This document shows positions 26,793 through 36,053 of a DNA stretch of 64,000 bases, one piece after another. The number at the start of each line of letters is the position of its first letter. Position 1 is the first letter of the stretch. This stretch comes from Ilumatobacteraceae bacterium (GTDB taxonomy: Bacteria; Actinomycetota; Acidimicrobiia; Acidimicrobiales; Ilumatobacteraceae), in assembly GCA_025463305.1 (NCBI GenBank), contig JAOBWK010000080.1, positions 10,828-74,827 on the forward strand, written 5' to 3'. A program made the position numbers and the translations under genes. The notes under the pieces are model-generated. The model ran no database searches and had not been told where the DNA came from. It saw nothing but the letters and a program-made list of their open reading frames with translations.

Positions 26793-27631
26793 CAGCGCTC
26801 GCCGGAGCTGTCGTCGGTGTGATCTCTGCGATCGGAGTGTGGATCGCGATCCTCGGCGCGACCGGCGTCACCGTCAACGAACATCCCAAGACCTCGATCG
26901 AGTGGTCGACGGTCGGCTGGCGAGCCGCACTCGTCGTCTTTGCGGCTGCTGTTGTTTGGGCGGTCACTGGGTGGCCGGCCGCTGGCGGGCTGGCCGGGGC
27001 GGCGACGGGGATCGCTCCGATGCTGAGTGGTTCGCGTCGGCGGCGCCGGGAGTTGGAGGAGCGAACGGAGAGCCTGGCGTCGTGGGCGGAGATGTTGCGC
27101 GACACGATCAGCGCGCACGCCGGACTTCGGGAAGCGATCGCTGTCACAGCGCGTGTTGCGCCGCCGGCGATCCGACGGGAGGTGCAGGCGCTGTCGGTGC
27201 GTGCCGAACGCGAGTCGCTGCCGGTTGCGTTGCGACGCTTCGCGAGCGAGGTCGACGACCCGGTCGCCGATCTGATCGTGACGGCCTTGGTGATCGCCGC
27301 CGAACGGCAGGCGCAACGCTTGTCCGACCTGCTTTCGGAGATCGCCGCTTCCGCGCGTCAGCAGGCGGCGATGCGGATGCGGATTGAGACCGGACGGGCA
27401 CGGACCTATGCGTCGAGCCGTGCCTTGGTCGTGATCACGCTCGGCCTGGCGGTGTTGCTGTTGCTGTTCTCCCCGAGGTTCATGTCGCCGTACGATTCGG
27501 TGACCGGGCAGCAGGTCATGCTCGGCATCGGCGCCCTCTTCGCTGGCGCCTTGTGGGGCTTGGTCCGGATGAGTCGCCCGGCACCTGCCCCTCGGCTGCT
27601 GGCCACGATCGAGGACGGGGTCGTCGGATGA
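26789..27631 (+). CDS. tadB: Tad inner-membrane platform protein TadB
   Basis: A 280-residue type II secretion F-family protein. Helices at about residues 5-25, 48-70, 215-235 and 240-262 surround a cytoplasmic T2SSF helical domain (about 85-205) with TESLASWAEMLRDTISAHAG and HAGLREAIAVTA. TadB and TadC form the platform turned by TadA. It is coupled to both neighbours by ATGA overlaps. Confidence 0.88.
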   Translation: MTALAGAVVGVISAIGVWIAILGATGVTVNEHPKTSIEWSTVGWRAALVVFAAAVVWAVTGWPAAGGLAGAATGIAPMLSGSRRRRRELEERTESLASWAEMLRDTISAHAGLREAIAVTARVAPPAIRREVQALSVRAERESLPVALRRFASEVDDPVADLIVTALVIAAERQAQRLSDLLSEIAASARQQAAMRMRIETGRARTYASSRALVVITLGLAVLLLLFSPRFMSPYDSVTGQQVMLGIGALFAGALWGLVRMSRPAPAPRLLATIEDGVVG

Positions 27632-28494
27632 TGTTGATGGCGATGATCGTTGCCGGCGCGTGTGCGGGCGGGGGAGTGCTGATCATCGCACGCGGCCTCG
27701 TCGGCACGACCGAACCGTTGACAGCGCTGGTCACCGAACTGCACCGTCCACGAACGACAGCAGCAACCGCAGGGCGATCCAAGCGACTGTCGTTGGAGGC
27801 CTTGGCCGGTCGATCCACGCCCGACCGTGCGTCGGACCTGGCGGTGTGTGAGCGAGATCTTGGCAAGTACGTCCAGGACCGGCTGCTGTGGGCGGCGATG
27901 TTCGGTGCCCCCGGCGCACTTCTGCTGCTCTTGTCCGTAACAGGGAGTGCCTCGTTCGTGTCCCCGTCACTGCTGCTGATCGCGCTCGTCGGCGGAGCGA
28001 CCGGCGGCTGGTTCTACGCCCGAATCGACCTCCGTTCCGACGCCGACCGGAGCCGCCGCGAGTTTCGCCACGCCCTCGCCGCATACCTCGAGCTGGTCAC
28101 GATCCTGATGGCCGGCGGCGCCGGTGTCGAGACTGCGATGTTCGACGCTGCAGCTGTCGGCCACGGCACCGCGTTCCGGCACCTACGCTCCGCCCTCACC
28201 GCCGCGCAGGCACGACGAGAGCCGCCGTGGCGGGCACTCGGTGAGCTCGGCAACCGGCTCGGTGTCAACGAACTGATCGAACTTGAAGCATCCATGACCC
28301 TCGCCGGCGGCGGCGCGCTCGTTCGGGACTCCCTCAACGCGAAGGCCGAAGCCATCCGCGCCAAGGACCTCGCCCAACTCGAATCGGACGCAGAAGCTAA
28401 ATCAGAAACGATGGTCCTGCCCGTGGCGATGATGTTCGCCGGATTCCTGCTGCTGATCGGCTACCCGGCGCTCGCTGCGCTCTCCACACCATGA
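27628..28494 (+). CDS. tadC: Tad inner-membrane platform protein TadC
   Basis: A 288-residue T2SSF-family protein and partner of TadB. A membrane helix at the start, a pair at about 90-130 and one at the end (LPVAMMFAGFLLLIGYPALA) flank the F domain (about 150-260: HALAAYLELVTILMAGGAG, LGELGNRLGVNELIELE). ATG 27628 overlaps the TadB stop (ATGA). Confidence 0.87.
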   Translation: MMLMAMIVAGACAGGGVLIIARGLVGTTEPLTALVTELHRPRTTAATAGRSKRLSLEALAGRSTPDRASDLAVCERDLGKYVQDRLLWAAMFGAPGALLLLLSVTGSASFVSPSLLLIALVGGATGGWFYARIDLRSDADRSRREFRHALAAYLELVTILMAGGAGVETAMFDAAAVGHGTAFRHLRSALTAAQARREPPWRALGELGNRLGVNELIELEASMTLAGGGALVRDSLNAKAEAIRAKDLAQLESDAEAKSETMVLPVAMMFAGFLLLIGYPALAALSTP

Positions 28495-28581
28495 ACACTC
28501 CGACGGACCCCGCAACAGCGCTACAGGCGCGGCCGACCCCGATCTCGATGACCACGAACCCTGACCAAAGGAGCCCCCGAC

Positions 28582-28782
28582 ATGTTGCAATTCCAGATTC
28601 TGATCCTGACGACGTGGATGCGCGCCAGCGCACCGATTCGACGACGCATCGACGAACGCGACCGCGGCGAGATCACCTCCACCACGGCGCTGATCGTGCT
28701 GCTTGTCGTCGCAGCAATCGCCGCCGGCGGAGTGATCGCGGCCAAGATCGCCGGCAACGCCAACGCCGTTCCATCACCCTGA
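28582..28782 (+). CDS. flp: Flp-type major pilin candidate
   Basis: A 66-residue protein with AAAGGAG eight bases before its ATG. It has a short charged N-terminus ending in RRRIDERDRGE and then a hydrophobic helix (TSTTALIVLLVVAAIAAGGVIAA), with a Glu just before the helix. This is the size and layout of a Flp prepilin: the cleavage site precedes the helix and a Glu lies near +5. No prepilin peptidase gene is in the window, so processing would need one elsewhere. It sits between TadC and the TadE-like genes, where the pilin is expected in actinobacterial loci. Confidence 0.7.
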   Translation: MLQFQILILTTWMRASAPIRRRIDERDRGEITSTTALIVLLVVAAIAAGGVIAAKIAGNANAVPSP

Positions 28783-29189
28783 CCCAACGTGCCGCAGCCT
28801 CCGCCAGACGCGATCGTGATCGGGGTGAGGTCACCACGACCGTGATCATGGTCCCCGTTATTCTCCTCGCGACGTTGTTCGTGGTGCAGTTCGGACTCGC
28901 CTACTACGCCCGCAGCGTCCTCGCCGGTGCCACCCAGGACGGAGCGGCGGCCGGAGCTCGACGCGACTCGAGTCCGAGCGAAGGCAGTGCACTCGCCGAC
29001 GACCTCATCGATCAATCCGCCAGCGCCCTGCTCAATTCCCACGCCGCCCACGCGTCGACCGACGGTCAGACCGTGACGGTGTCCGCGGAGGGCAAGGTCG
29101 TCTCCTTGCTGCCGTTCGTCGGATCGATCACCGTTCGAGCTTCCGCGTCGGCGACCGTCGAGCAGTTCGACCCGCAGGGCCAGCCATGA
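28779..29189 (+). CDS. TadE-like minor pilin
   Basis: About 136 residues: a short basic leader (RRDRDRGE), a membrane helix (TTVIMVPVILLATLFVVQFG), then ARSVLAGATQDGAAAGAR and a small exported domain. This is the TadE build. The start is unclear. No ATG, GTG or TTG lies between the Flp stop and the helix in this frame. A CTG at 28779 overlaps the Flp stop. The frame is open back to ATG 28491 (ATGA with TadC), but that part is an Arg-rich shadow of Flp. It is coupled to the next gene by ATGA. Confidence 0.65.
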   Translation: MTQRAAASARRDRDRGEVTTTVIMVPVILLATLFVVQFGLAYYARSVLAGATQDGAAAGARRDSSPSEGSALADDLIDQSASALLNSHAAHASTDGQTVTVSAEGKVVSLLPFVGSITVRASASATVEQFDPQGQP

Positions 29190-29602
29190 CCGAGCAACCA
29201 ACGACCGATCGTGGCTCGGCCGGCGTCGAGGCTGCGATCGCAGTCGTCGCGCTGCTGTCTGTCGGGTTCTTCATCGTCGGCGCGCTCCGAGTCGTCGGAA
29301 CCGGCGGCGACGTCAACGCCGCCGCACACTCCGCAGCACGGGCCGCGGCGGCCGAGTACGACTCCGGCGCTGCGTCCGCAGCCGCGAACACCGCCGCAGC
29401 TGGCGTGCTCGCCGATCGAGGAGTTGCCTGCCAATCCCTCAATGTCAGCGTCGGCGGAGACTTCGTCGCCGGCGGGCTCATCACCGTCGACGTGTCCTGC
29501 ACCGTCTCGCTCGGCGATGTCGTCCTCTCCGGGTTCCCCGGCAGCCGAACCGTTCACGGCCACGGCGTCGAGCAGATCGACATCGTCCGCGGAGGAACCT
29601 GA
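29186..29602 (+). CDS. TadE/TadF-like minor pilin
   Basis: A 138-residue protein. The leader TTDRGSAGVEAAIAVVALL shows the Gly-Ser-Ala-x-x-Glu pattern that precedes the membrane helix in TadE/F proteins. An exported domain follows, with two Cys (VACQSLNV and VDVSCTV) that could pair. It is coupled to the TadE-like gene by an ATGA overlap. It is probably a minor pilin or assembly initiator. Confidence 0.75.
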   Translation: MTEQPTTDRGSAGVEAAIAVVALLSVGFFIVGALRVVGTGGDVNAAAHSAARAAAAEYDSGAASAAANTAAAGVLADRGVACQSLNVSVGGDFVAGGLITVDVSCTVSLGDVVLSGFPGSRTVHGHGVEQIDIVRGGT

Positions 29603-29603
29603 G

Positions 29604-30026
29604 ATGAACGCCGCGCGTCTCGAGTCGACCGAGCGTGACCGTGGCTCAGTGATGCCGATGACCACCATCCTGGTCATCTTCTTGATGATGGGCGCGTGGT
29701 CGCTGATCTCGGCATCACAACAATGGGCGGCCCGCCGCGACGCCCACGCGGTCGCCGCCGCAGCTGCCCGGGCCGCAGCCCAAGCCGACCCGCTCGCGCT
29801 CCGCTCCGGCGACCTCATCGACCCCGACGCAGCCCAAGCAAGAGCCGAAGCGATCATCTCCGCATCCGGATACGCCGGCTCCGTCACCATCGACGGCGCA
29901 GCAGTCACCGTCTCAGTCTCCGCTGGAGTCGACTACGCCTTCCCCGCACCCGGGTTCCCGTCAAGCGTCTCCGGATCCGCTTCCGCAGTCGTGCAGCGCG
30001 GAGTCACCGGCACCGAAGGAGGCTGA
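29604..30026 (+). CDS. TadG-like pilus assembly protein (N-terminal helix)
   Basis: A 140-residue protein: ERDRGSVMPMTTILVIFLMM, then QQWAARRDAHAVAAAAARAAA. This matches the N-terminus of Tad-associated proteins with a single membrane helix (TadG/'Rv3660c' neighbours). The remainder is a small beta-rich exported domain. GGAGG lies eight bases before the ATG. It is the last of the pilin-like genes of the operon. Confidence 0.72.
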   Translation: MNAARLESTERDRGSVMPMTTILVIFLMMGAWSLISASQQWAARRDAHAVAAAAARAAAQADPLALRSGDLIDPDAAQARAEAIISASGYAGSVTIDGAAVTVSVSAGVDYAFPAPGFPSSVSGSASAVVQRGVTGTEGG

Positions 30027-30028
30027 CC

Positions 30029-33000
30029 ATGACCCAGCTCGTCCACCGCTCCCGGCAACTCCTCGGCTGCCTCGCACTCATCGCCCTCGTCGCTGGTGTC
30101 CCGGCTGTACTCGCTCAGATCGCAGGTTGGCCGCTGCCGCACCGACTCCCGACCTGGTCCCGCTTCTCAACCGCCGTGCAGCAAGGCGACATCCCAGCCA
30201 ACACCGTCATTAGAGCCATCGCCGTGCTCGTCTGGATCGCGTGGCTGCAACTGATGTGGGCGCTCATCTGGGAACTCGTCGTGAACGTGCCTCGCGTTGC
30301 CCGCGGGCAACGAACGGTCTCGGCCCCGATGGTTCCCCAGTCGGTCGGCAACGGCATGGGACGACTCGTCGCGCTCATCCTCTCCATCGGGATCATCGCA
30401 TCGAGCAGCCGAACCCTTGCGCTTGCCCCCGCATCGACGACACCGCTGCCGCATCGCACCTCGGCGGTGGCGGCCCTCGTCACCGAGACACCATCGCAAC
30501 GCCAAGCTCCAACATCGGTCCCCGTGGCCTCTCGGTGGCATGTCGCTCCACGAGACTCGCTGTGGTCGATCGCTGAAGCTGCGCTCGGCGACGGATCACG
30601 AGTGCACGAGATCATCGACCTCAACCCGACCGTCAACTCACCACGAGACATCCGCAGCGGCATGATCCTCACGCTCCCACGCGACGCCACCGTGCCGGCC
30701 GACCGCCAACAAGTGACATCCGCCAACCAACCCGTCGACGTCGCCACACCAGACGCAGCACCGAGCTACGCACCCGAAAGCACGATCACCGTCGTGCGAG
30801 GCGACACCCTCTGGGACCTCTCTGAGACGGAACTGGAGACCGCCGGAATTGCCCGGCCCTCCGGCCGCGACGTCGTCGAGTACGTCCACGAGGTCGTCGC
30901 CGCCAACCCGATCATCGCCGAACCCAACCTGATCTACCCCGGCCAACAGTTCGTTCTGCCTGCCATCGGCCAACCACCCCCCGCTCAGCCGGCTGCGGAC
31001 GCGCCCGCCGCCGACGCGCCTGCAGTCGCGCCAACGGAATCGCCTCCCGGCAGCAATGTGCCACCGACCATCGAGACCGCACCAGTCGTTCGTGATTCGT
31101 CAGTTCCGACGTCGACGGTCGACGAAGAGAGTTCAAGCACCACCGCACTCCCGCCGGTGCCCACGGCGACTTCGCCGGTGACCACCGAGCCAACGCCGTC
31201 GACCACCTCCGTAGACCGAGCGGCTGCGAACGCTGCAACCGCTGCAACCGCTGACGTGTCGACATCGGACTCCACGGTCGGATGGCTCGCTGGAATATCT
31301 GGCTCGACAGTGCTCGCCTCAGCACTCGTCGTCGCGCATCGTCGACGCCGTACCCGCCAGGCAACCCGGGGCTCACGACTCGCCCTACGACATCGACCCG
31401 AACCGGCCGTAGCGCACCTCGAACGATCACTCGTCACCGCCGCCGACATCGCTCTCGTCACATGGGCCAACCATCAGCTACTCGGACTCCTCGAACGAAT
31501 CGACCACAAGCGAATCGCCGGCGGACCCGTCGCCGTCGAACTCTCCGAGACCGCCGGCATCGAGCTGCTCTGGGATCAACGGAACCCGACAACCATCAAA
31601 CCCTGGACCAGCAACGACGGCGGCTGGACATGGCGCATCCCGTATGACCCCGACGAACTCTTCGCCGCGAACGGCGTCGTCGCATTGCCAAGTCTCGCGA
31701 GCATCGGCACCCGCCAAGGCAATCAGCTCCTCATCGACCTCGAGGCCTTCGGCAGCATCTCGATCGGCGGCGACCCGGGCCGCGTCGACGACTTCGTGCG
31801 GTCCCTTGTCCTCGAGCTCGGAAACGGTGATCTCCTCTCCGACACCTACATCCACGTCGTCGAACACGACCTCACCGCCAACGAGCTCTCGCCCCGTGTG
31901 CAAGTCCGACACGCCGAGTCCGCCCTCACGCATCTCCGCCAGATGATCGAGGCAAACCGGGAGCTCGCCGACACGAACCAGGCGGCCGACACCTTCCGCC
32001 TCCGAGTGAACTGTGGCCCGCTCGGCCATGAAACGACGATCGTCGTCGTGCCAGCCAACGAAGCGCTGGTCGACGACTTCGTCAACGCGGTATCGCCACG
32101 CTCAGGCGGGATCGTAATAGTCATCGGCGAGCACGCCGATAGCGCCGCCACCATCTCGCTGCCAGCGGACGGCACAGCCTGTTTGCAGCCACTCGGGCTG
32201 GCATTCGACGCCGCCGGCGTACCGACCGAGACCATCGCCCTGTTGGACGCCCTTGCCAGCGACACCGGGCACGACATCGAAGTTGACGAGCCCGCACCCG
32301 CCGAAACGGACGCCACATCTGCGCGGGACGAACGCCGGTCGCTAGCCGAGTCGTTTGTGACGGACGACGAGGTGGAGCAGCTCGAGCTGGACATGCTCGA
32401 TTGCGACGGCGACGAGGATCAGCCGAGGTCTCTGCCAGAGCCGGGCCTTCTCGTCCGACTCCTCGGCGCCCCGACGCTGCCAGACCACCCTCAGCTCGGA
32501 CGCCTCGACGTCAGCCTGGTCGCCTTCCTCGCGTGCCACGACCACTCGGCGACCGAAGACCAAGTCATCAATGCTGTATGGGGAGGTCGGCACATCGAAC
32601 GATCCACGCTGTGGAACCGAATCTCCAAAGCGCGATCGACACTGGGACCATTCCTTCCCGGACGTGGCCAATCATCCCAGCTCGTACGGCTCAGCAAGGA
32701 CGCGGTGACAGATCTCGACCTCTTCAGAAGCCTCGCTGCGCACGCCACGCAAGTGTCGTCGTCGGAAGCACTCGAGTTGATCGAGCAGGCCATGGACATG
32801 ATCGTGGGTGTCCCCTTCGATGCACCGGGCTACGACTGGGCCTACGACCATCAGTACTTCGCGCAAGCCTGCAACCTCATCGAATCGACGGCGCTGCGCG
32901 GAATCGACATCGCCCTCGAAGCCAACCACCCCGAGGCCGCGCGGCGAATCGCCACCGCCGCGCTTCGTGCACTCAAAGCCGATGAACCGATCTATCGAGC

Positions 33001-33160
33001 GCGAATGCGCATCGAAGCACACGTCGGGAACCTGACCGGCGTGCGAGGCGCCTACAACGAACTTGCCGGCATGCTCTCCGAACTCGCAGAGGACGACTCC
33101 TACCAGCCGTCGAACAGCACCAAGTCACTGCTCGGCCAGCTCGTCGGCACGAGCGACTGA
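30029..33160 (+). CDS. Membrane LysM protein with C-terminal BTAD transcriptional-activator domain
   Basis: A 1043-residue fusion. Helices at about residues 8-32, 55-80 and 108-126 anchor it. LysM 1 (about 170-215: DSLWSIAEAALGDGSRVHE) and LysM 2 (about 252-312: VVRGDTLWDLSETELE) would bind peptidoglycan. A Pro/Thr/Ser spacer and one more helix (about 415-435) lead inside the cell. From about residue 805 there is a SARP-like winged helix (TEDQVINAVWGG, STLWNRISKARSTLG), then a BTAD repeat region. It may sense the wall and regulate or organise the pilus. GGAGG precedes the ATG. It ends the Tad operon. Similar LysM-BTAD proteins accompany Tad/conjugation loci in actinobacteria. Confidence 0.85.
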   Translation: MTQLVHRSRQLLGCLALIALVAGVPAVLAQIAGWPLPHRLPTWSRFSTAVQQGDIPANTVIRAIAVLVWIAWLQLMWALIWELVVNVPRVARGQRTVSAPMVPQSVGNGMGRLVALILSIGIIASSSRTLALAPASTTPLPHRTSAVAALVTETPSQRQAPTSVPVASRWHVAPRDSLWSIAEAALGDGSRVHEIIDLNPTVNSPRDIRSGMILTLPRDATVPADRQQVTSANQPVDVATPDAAPSYAPESTITVVRGDTLWDLSETELETAGIARPSGRDVVEYVHEVVAANPIIAEPNLIYPGQQFVLPAIGQPPPAQPAADAPAADAPAVAPTESPPGSNVPPTIETAPVVRDSSVPTSTVDEESSSTTALPPVPTATSPVTTEPTPSTTSVDRAAANAATAATADVSTSDSTVGWLAGISGSTVLASALVVAHRRRRTRQATRGSRLALRHRPEPAVAHLERSLVTAADIALVTWANHQLLGLLERIDHKRIAGGPVAVELSETAGIELLWDQRNPTTIKPWTSNDGGWTWRIPYDPDELFAANGVVALPSLASIGTRQGNQLLIDLEAFGSISIGGDPGRVDDFVRSLVLELGNGDLLSDTYIHVVEHDLTANELSPRVQVRHAESALTHLRQMIEANRELADTNQAADTFRLRVNCGPLGHETTIVVVPANEALVDDFVNAVSPRSGGIVIVIGEHADSAATISLPADGTACLQPLGLAFDAAGVPTETIALLDALASDTGHDIEVDEPAPAETDATSARDERRSLAESFVTDDEVEQLELDMLDCDGDEDQPRSLPEPGLLVRLLGAPTLPDHPQLGRLDVSLVAFLACHDHSATEDQVINAVWGGRHIERSTLWNRISKARSTLGPFLPGRGQSSQLVRLSKDAVTDLDLFRSLAAHATQVSSSEALELIEQAMDMIVGVPFDAPGYDWAYDHQYFAQACNLIESTALRGIDIALEANHPEAARRIATAALRALKADEPIYRARMRIEAHVGNLTGVRGAYNELAGMLSELAEDDSYQPSNSTKSLLGQLVGTSD

Positions 33161-33744
33161 GCCAGGCGTGGGTAGGCCACCGGAAGGTGCCCGCCGGTGC
33201 ACAACAGATCCGCCGCCGAGGTGAAGGTCTGAGTGATGAGGCCTCGAGGTCTGACTGCCCGGTGCTCGCCGCGTATCCGGCGGTAGGGGGCAGCAGCGGG
33301 GATGCGAGCGCCGTTCTCGGCTATCTCTGCATTTCCGCCGGAGGGTCGGTGTCGCGCTGACCGCTGCGTTGGTCGGACCACTGGGGAATCGGGGCTCGTT
33401 GTCAGTCGGGCTGATCGTGGGCGGCGAGATCGGTTGGTGGGGCAGCCCACCCGCCGAGCAGGTTCAGGCCTGCTCGGGCGATGATGCCGGTTCTGCGCTG
33501 TACCACCGACGAATCGCACAAGCAGCGCAGTTCCTCCTCGGCGCCGAGTTGGTCACCGGCAGTGACCTCCTCATCGACAGCGGCGTCATCGCCGCAATCC
33601 GTGCCGGCGCGTCAGCCTGGAACGGTGACCACCAAGCCCCGATCCGCTGCGATCGCTTGATCGGAGGAAGCCCCTTACCGAACTCGCAAGTGCGGAGCCG
33701 ACGTTGCCGCCGCCGCTGATCGAGTCGGTGGGCGGGTCGTCATG
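33161..33744. other. Spacer with a fragment of a short-chain dehydrogenase
   Basis: About 580 bases between the LysM-BTAD gene and the TetR gene. Only a 34-codon dehydrogenase-like piece (33510-33612) is recognisable. A weak inverted repeat (CACCGG / CCGGTG) just after 33170 may be a terminator. Confidence 0.5.
33510..33612 (+). pseudogene. C-terminal fragment of a short-chain dehydrogenase (SDR)
   Basis: This frame reads AQFLLGAELVTGSDLLIDSG then VIAAIRAG. That matches the C-terminal strand and helix of SDR enzymes ('FLLSDxASYVTGxDLxVDGG'). The Rossmann part and the catalytic Tyr/Lys are absent. A full SDR gene lies 1 kb away at 34543-35277 but differs in this segment, so this is probably a different lost copy. 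Confidence 0.5.
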
Positions 33745-34419
33745 TCACTCTCTCGCGATTGGATGGCGGAGCGCGGAGGCTGCGCCGCCACTACCTCCCT
33801 GTCTGGTCCGCTTGCCACGCTGCTTGACCTGGCGTGTGTCGGCCGGTTGTGACGCAGTGGGGATGGCGTTGTCGATGAGGACAACTGCGATTGCAGCGGC
33901 TGTGGCGAGGGTGTCGGTGTCGAGCACTCGGCTACGGGCTGAGGCTCCATCGAGCAGTAGCGCGAGTTGCTCGCCGAGCTGCTCGGGGTTGGTGGCGCCG
34001 GCCTCGCGGGCCGTCTCGGTGAGCCGGGCGGCGAAGGCCCGCTTGTAGTCGCGTGCGTGGATGCGGGCGGGGTGGCTCGAGTCGGCGATCTCGACGGCTG
34101 TCGCGATGAACGGGCACAGGGGCGAGTGCACTTCGAATGCGGCGAGGAGACGTTGTCGCGCCGTGGTGTCGGTCCTGTCGAAAACTTCCGGCAGGACGTC
34201 GGGGTCGAATCGGCGGAGGCACTCGGCGATGACCTCGTCCTTGCTGGCGAAGTGCTGATAGAGGGTTCGTTTGGACACCTCGGCCACTGCGCACAGCTGG
34301 TCGATGCCGGTGGAGTTGATGCCTTGCTCGCGGAACAGTTCCCGAGCAGCGCCGAGAATGCGTTCCCGCGCGCCTCTGCCTCGGCGAACGCCTTGTGGCC
34401 CTTTCTCCGGTTCTGTCAT
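33745..34419 (-). CDS. TetR-family repressor
   Basis: A 224-residue TetR regulator. The DNA-binding part (about residues 18-65) includes RERILGAARELFREQGINST and VAEVSKRTLYQHFASKDEVI. The ligand domain follows. ATG 34419 fits the family start; the open frame upstream is a shadow. It is divergent from the SDR gene and separated from it by 123 bases containing candidate operator half-sites, so it probably represses the redox genes until a small ligand binds. Confidence 0.87.
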   Translation of the reverse strand: MTEPEKGPQGVRRGRGARERILGAARELFREQGINSTGIDQLCAVAEVSKRTLYQHFASKDEVIAECLRRFDPDVLPEVFDRTDTTARQRLLAAFEVHSPLCPFIATAVEIADSSHPARIHARDYKRAFAARLTETAREAGATNPEQLGEQLALLLDGASARSRVLDTDTLATAAAIAVVLIDNAIPTASQPADTRQVKQRGKRTRQGGSGGAASALRHPIARE

Positions 34420-34443
34420 GTCACCATCGTAGGCCGATTGGGT

Positions 34444-34507
34444 ACCGATCGGTGTGGTTAGGTTGGTTTGCGTCGGAGTGAGAGATACGTTCCACACAGA
34501 TCGGTGT
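34444..34507. promoter_or_regulatory. Candidate TetR operator region
   Basis: The divergent promoter contains the palindrome ACCGATCGGT (34444-34453, followed by GTG) and a second copy of its right half, AGATCGGTGT (34498-34507). Such repeated GATCGGTGT half-sites are plausible binding sites for the adjacent TetR protein. Confidence 0.4.
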
Positions 34508-34542
34508 ACATAACATCGGCACGGCGCGAGAATGGAGTCCTG

Positions 34543-35277
34543 ATGGGAAAGCTCGATGGCAAAGTTGCGGTGATCACCGGAGCGACCAGCGGTATGGCGC
34601 TGGCTGGTGCGAAGTTGTTCGTCGAAGAAGGCGCGTACGTCTTCATCTCGGGCCGTCGGCAGGACGCCCTGGACGAAGCCGTCAAGGAGATCGGTCGGAA
34701 CGTGACCGGCGTACAAGGCGACTCGGCCAACCTCGCAGACCTCGACCGATTGTTCGAGACGGTCAAGCTCGAGAAGGGCACGATCGACGTGCTCTGGGCA
34801 AGCGCTGGCACCGGAGAGCAGGGCAAGCTCGGCGAGATCACCGAGGAACACTTCGACGATGCGTTCATGTTGAACGCGCGCGGCACGCTGTTCACGGTCC
34901 AAAAAGCGCTGCCACTGTTCAACGACGGAGGATCGATCTTCATGACCGGCTCGAACGCATCGGTCCGTGGCTACCCCGATTGGAGCGTGTACGCAGGGAG
35001 CAAGGCAGTCCTGGCCGCCTACGCACGGGTCTGGGTTGCCGAGCTGCGAGATCGCAAGATCCGAGTGAACGTGCTGATCCCCGGCTCGGTCGTCACACCC
35101 AAGATGGAAGCGGTGCTGTCCCCGGAGCTGAAGGCGCAGTTCGAGTCAGTCATCCCGCGACGAGCGATGGGCCGCCCCGAAGAGATCGCATCGGTCGCGC
35201 TGTTCCTCGCCTCGGACGACTCGAGCTACGTCAACGGCATGGAGCTCGTCGCCGACGGCGGCACCACAGTCATCTAA
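34543..35277 (+). CDS. Short-chain dehydrogenase/reductase
   Basis: A 244-residue classical SDR, an NAD(P)-dependent oxidoreductase. The cofactor loop reads TGATSGMALAGAKLF (usual form TGxxxGIG). The active site has Ser in TGSNASVRG and the YAGSK motif, with Tyr and Lys in the right spacing. The C-terminus reads SSYVNGMELVADGG. GGAG lies eight bases before ATG 34543. It is probably co-transcribed with the Rossmann protein at 35336 and controlled by the divergent TetR gene. Substrate not predictable. Confidence 0.9.
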   Translation: MGKLDGKVAVITGATSGMALAGAKLFVEEGAYVFISGRRQDALDEAVKEIGRNVTGVQGDSANLADLDRLFETVKLEKGTIDVLWASAGTGEQGKLGEITEEHFDDAFMLNARGTLFTVQKALPLFNDGGSIFMTGSNASVRGYPDWSVYAGSKAVLAAYARVWVAELRDRKIRVNVLIPGSVVTPKMEAVLSPELKAQFESVIPRRAMGRPEEIASVALFLASDDSSYVNGMELVADGGTTVI

Positions 35278-35335
35278 CCGTCAACAAGACACCACGACCT
35301 CACTGACCGACATACCAAACAAAGGAACATACGAC

Positions 35336-35953
35336 ATGTCCACCATCAGCATCATCGGCTCAGGCAACATGGCCGCCGCCATTGGCGCCCGAGCGATCAA
35401 ACACGGACACACCATCGAGCTCATGAGCCGCAACACTGCCAAGGCTCAGGCGCTCGCCGACCAGATCGGTAACGGAGCCGCCGTCGGCGTCTACGGAGCC
35501 CGACCAGAGGGCGACATCGTCATCGTCGCCGTCCTCTACGCCAGCGCAGTCGACGTGGTCGCGCTCTACGGCGATGCGCTCGCCGGCAAGATCCTCGTCG
35601 ACATCACCAACCCGTTCAACGCCGACGGCAACGGACTCGTGACAACACCGGGAAACTCGGTATCCGAGCAGATCGCCGCTGCCGCCCCCCAAGGAGCGCA
35701 CGTCATCAAGGCGTTCAACACGATCCTCGGCAGCGTCATTGCCCACGACAAGCCGGTAGACGTCTTCCTCGCCGGCGACAGCACCGAAGCAAAAGGACGT
35801 GTCGCGGCGTTCGTGGAGAGCCTTCACATGCGGCCGCTCGACTCGGGAGCACTTGAGATGGCCCACGCCCTGGAGTGGGCCGGCATCCTCCTGGTCGGCG
35901 TGGCACGCAACGGCGCCGGCTTCGACATCGCCCTCGGCGCCAAGGTCCCGTGA
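35336..35953 (+). CDS. NADP/F420-type dinucleotide-binding oxidoreductase
   Basis: A 205-residue Rossmann protein of the NADPH-dependent F420 reductase type. The cofactor site is ISIIGSGNMAAAIGARAIKHG, cited here in part (GxGNMA). Family signs are VDITNPFN and VIKAFNTILGS. It would reduce a deazaflavin or a related acceptor with NADPH. AAAGGA precedes the ATG by nine bases. It lies 58 bases after the SDR gene, in one likely operon regulated by the TetR protein. Confidence 0.82.
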   Translation: MSTISIIGSGNMAAAIGARAIKHGHTIELMSRNTAKAQALADQIGNGAAVGVYGARPEGDIVIVAVLYASAVDVVALYGDALAGKILVDITNPFNADGNGLVTTPGNSVSEQIAAAAPQGAHVIKAFNTILGSVIAHDKPVDVFLAGDSTEAKGRVAAFVESLHMRPLDSGALEMAHALEWAGILLVGVARNGAGFDIALGAKVP

Positions 35954-36053
35954 ACACCGTCAGTCCTTCGAGATCCACACCCGACGTTCCGAACTCGATG
36001 TAGCAAGAAAGCTGGCTTCGGGTCGCACTCTCCGGGCGAAGGTAAGGTCAGGC

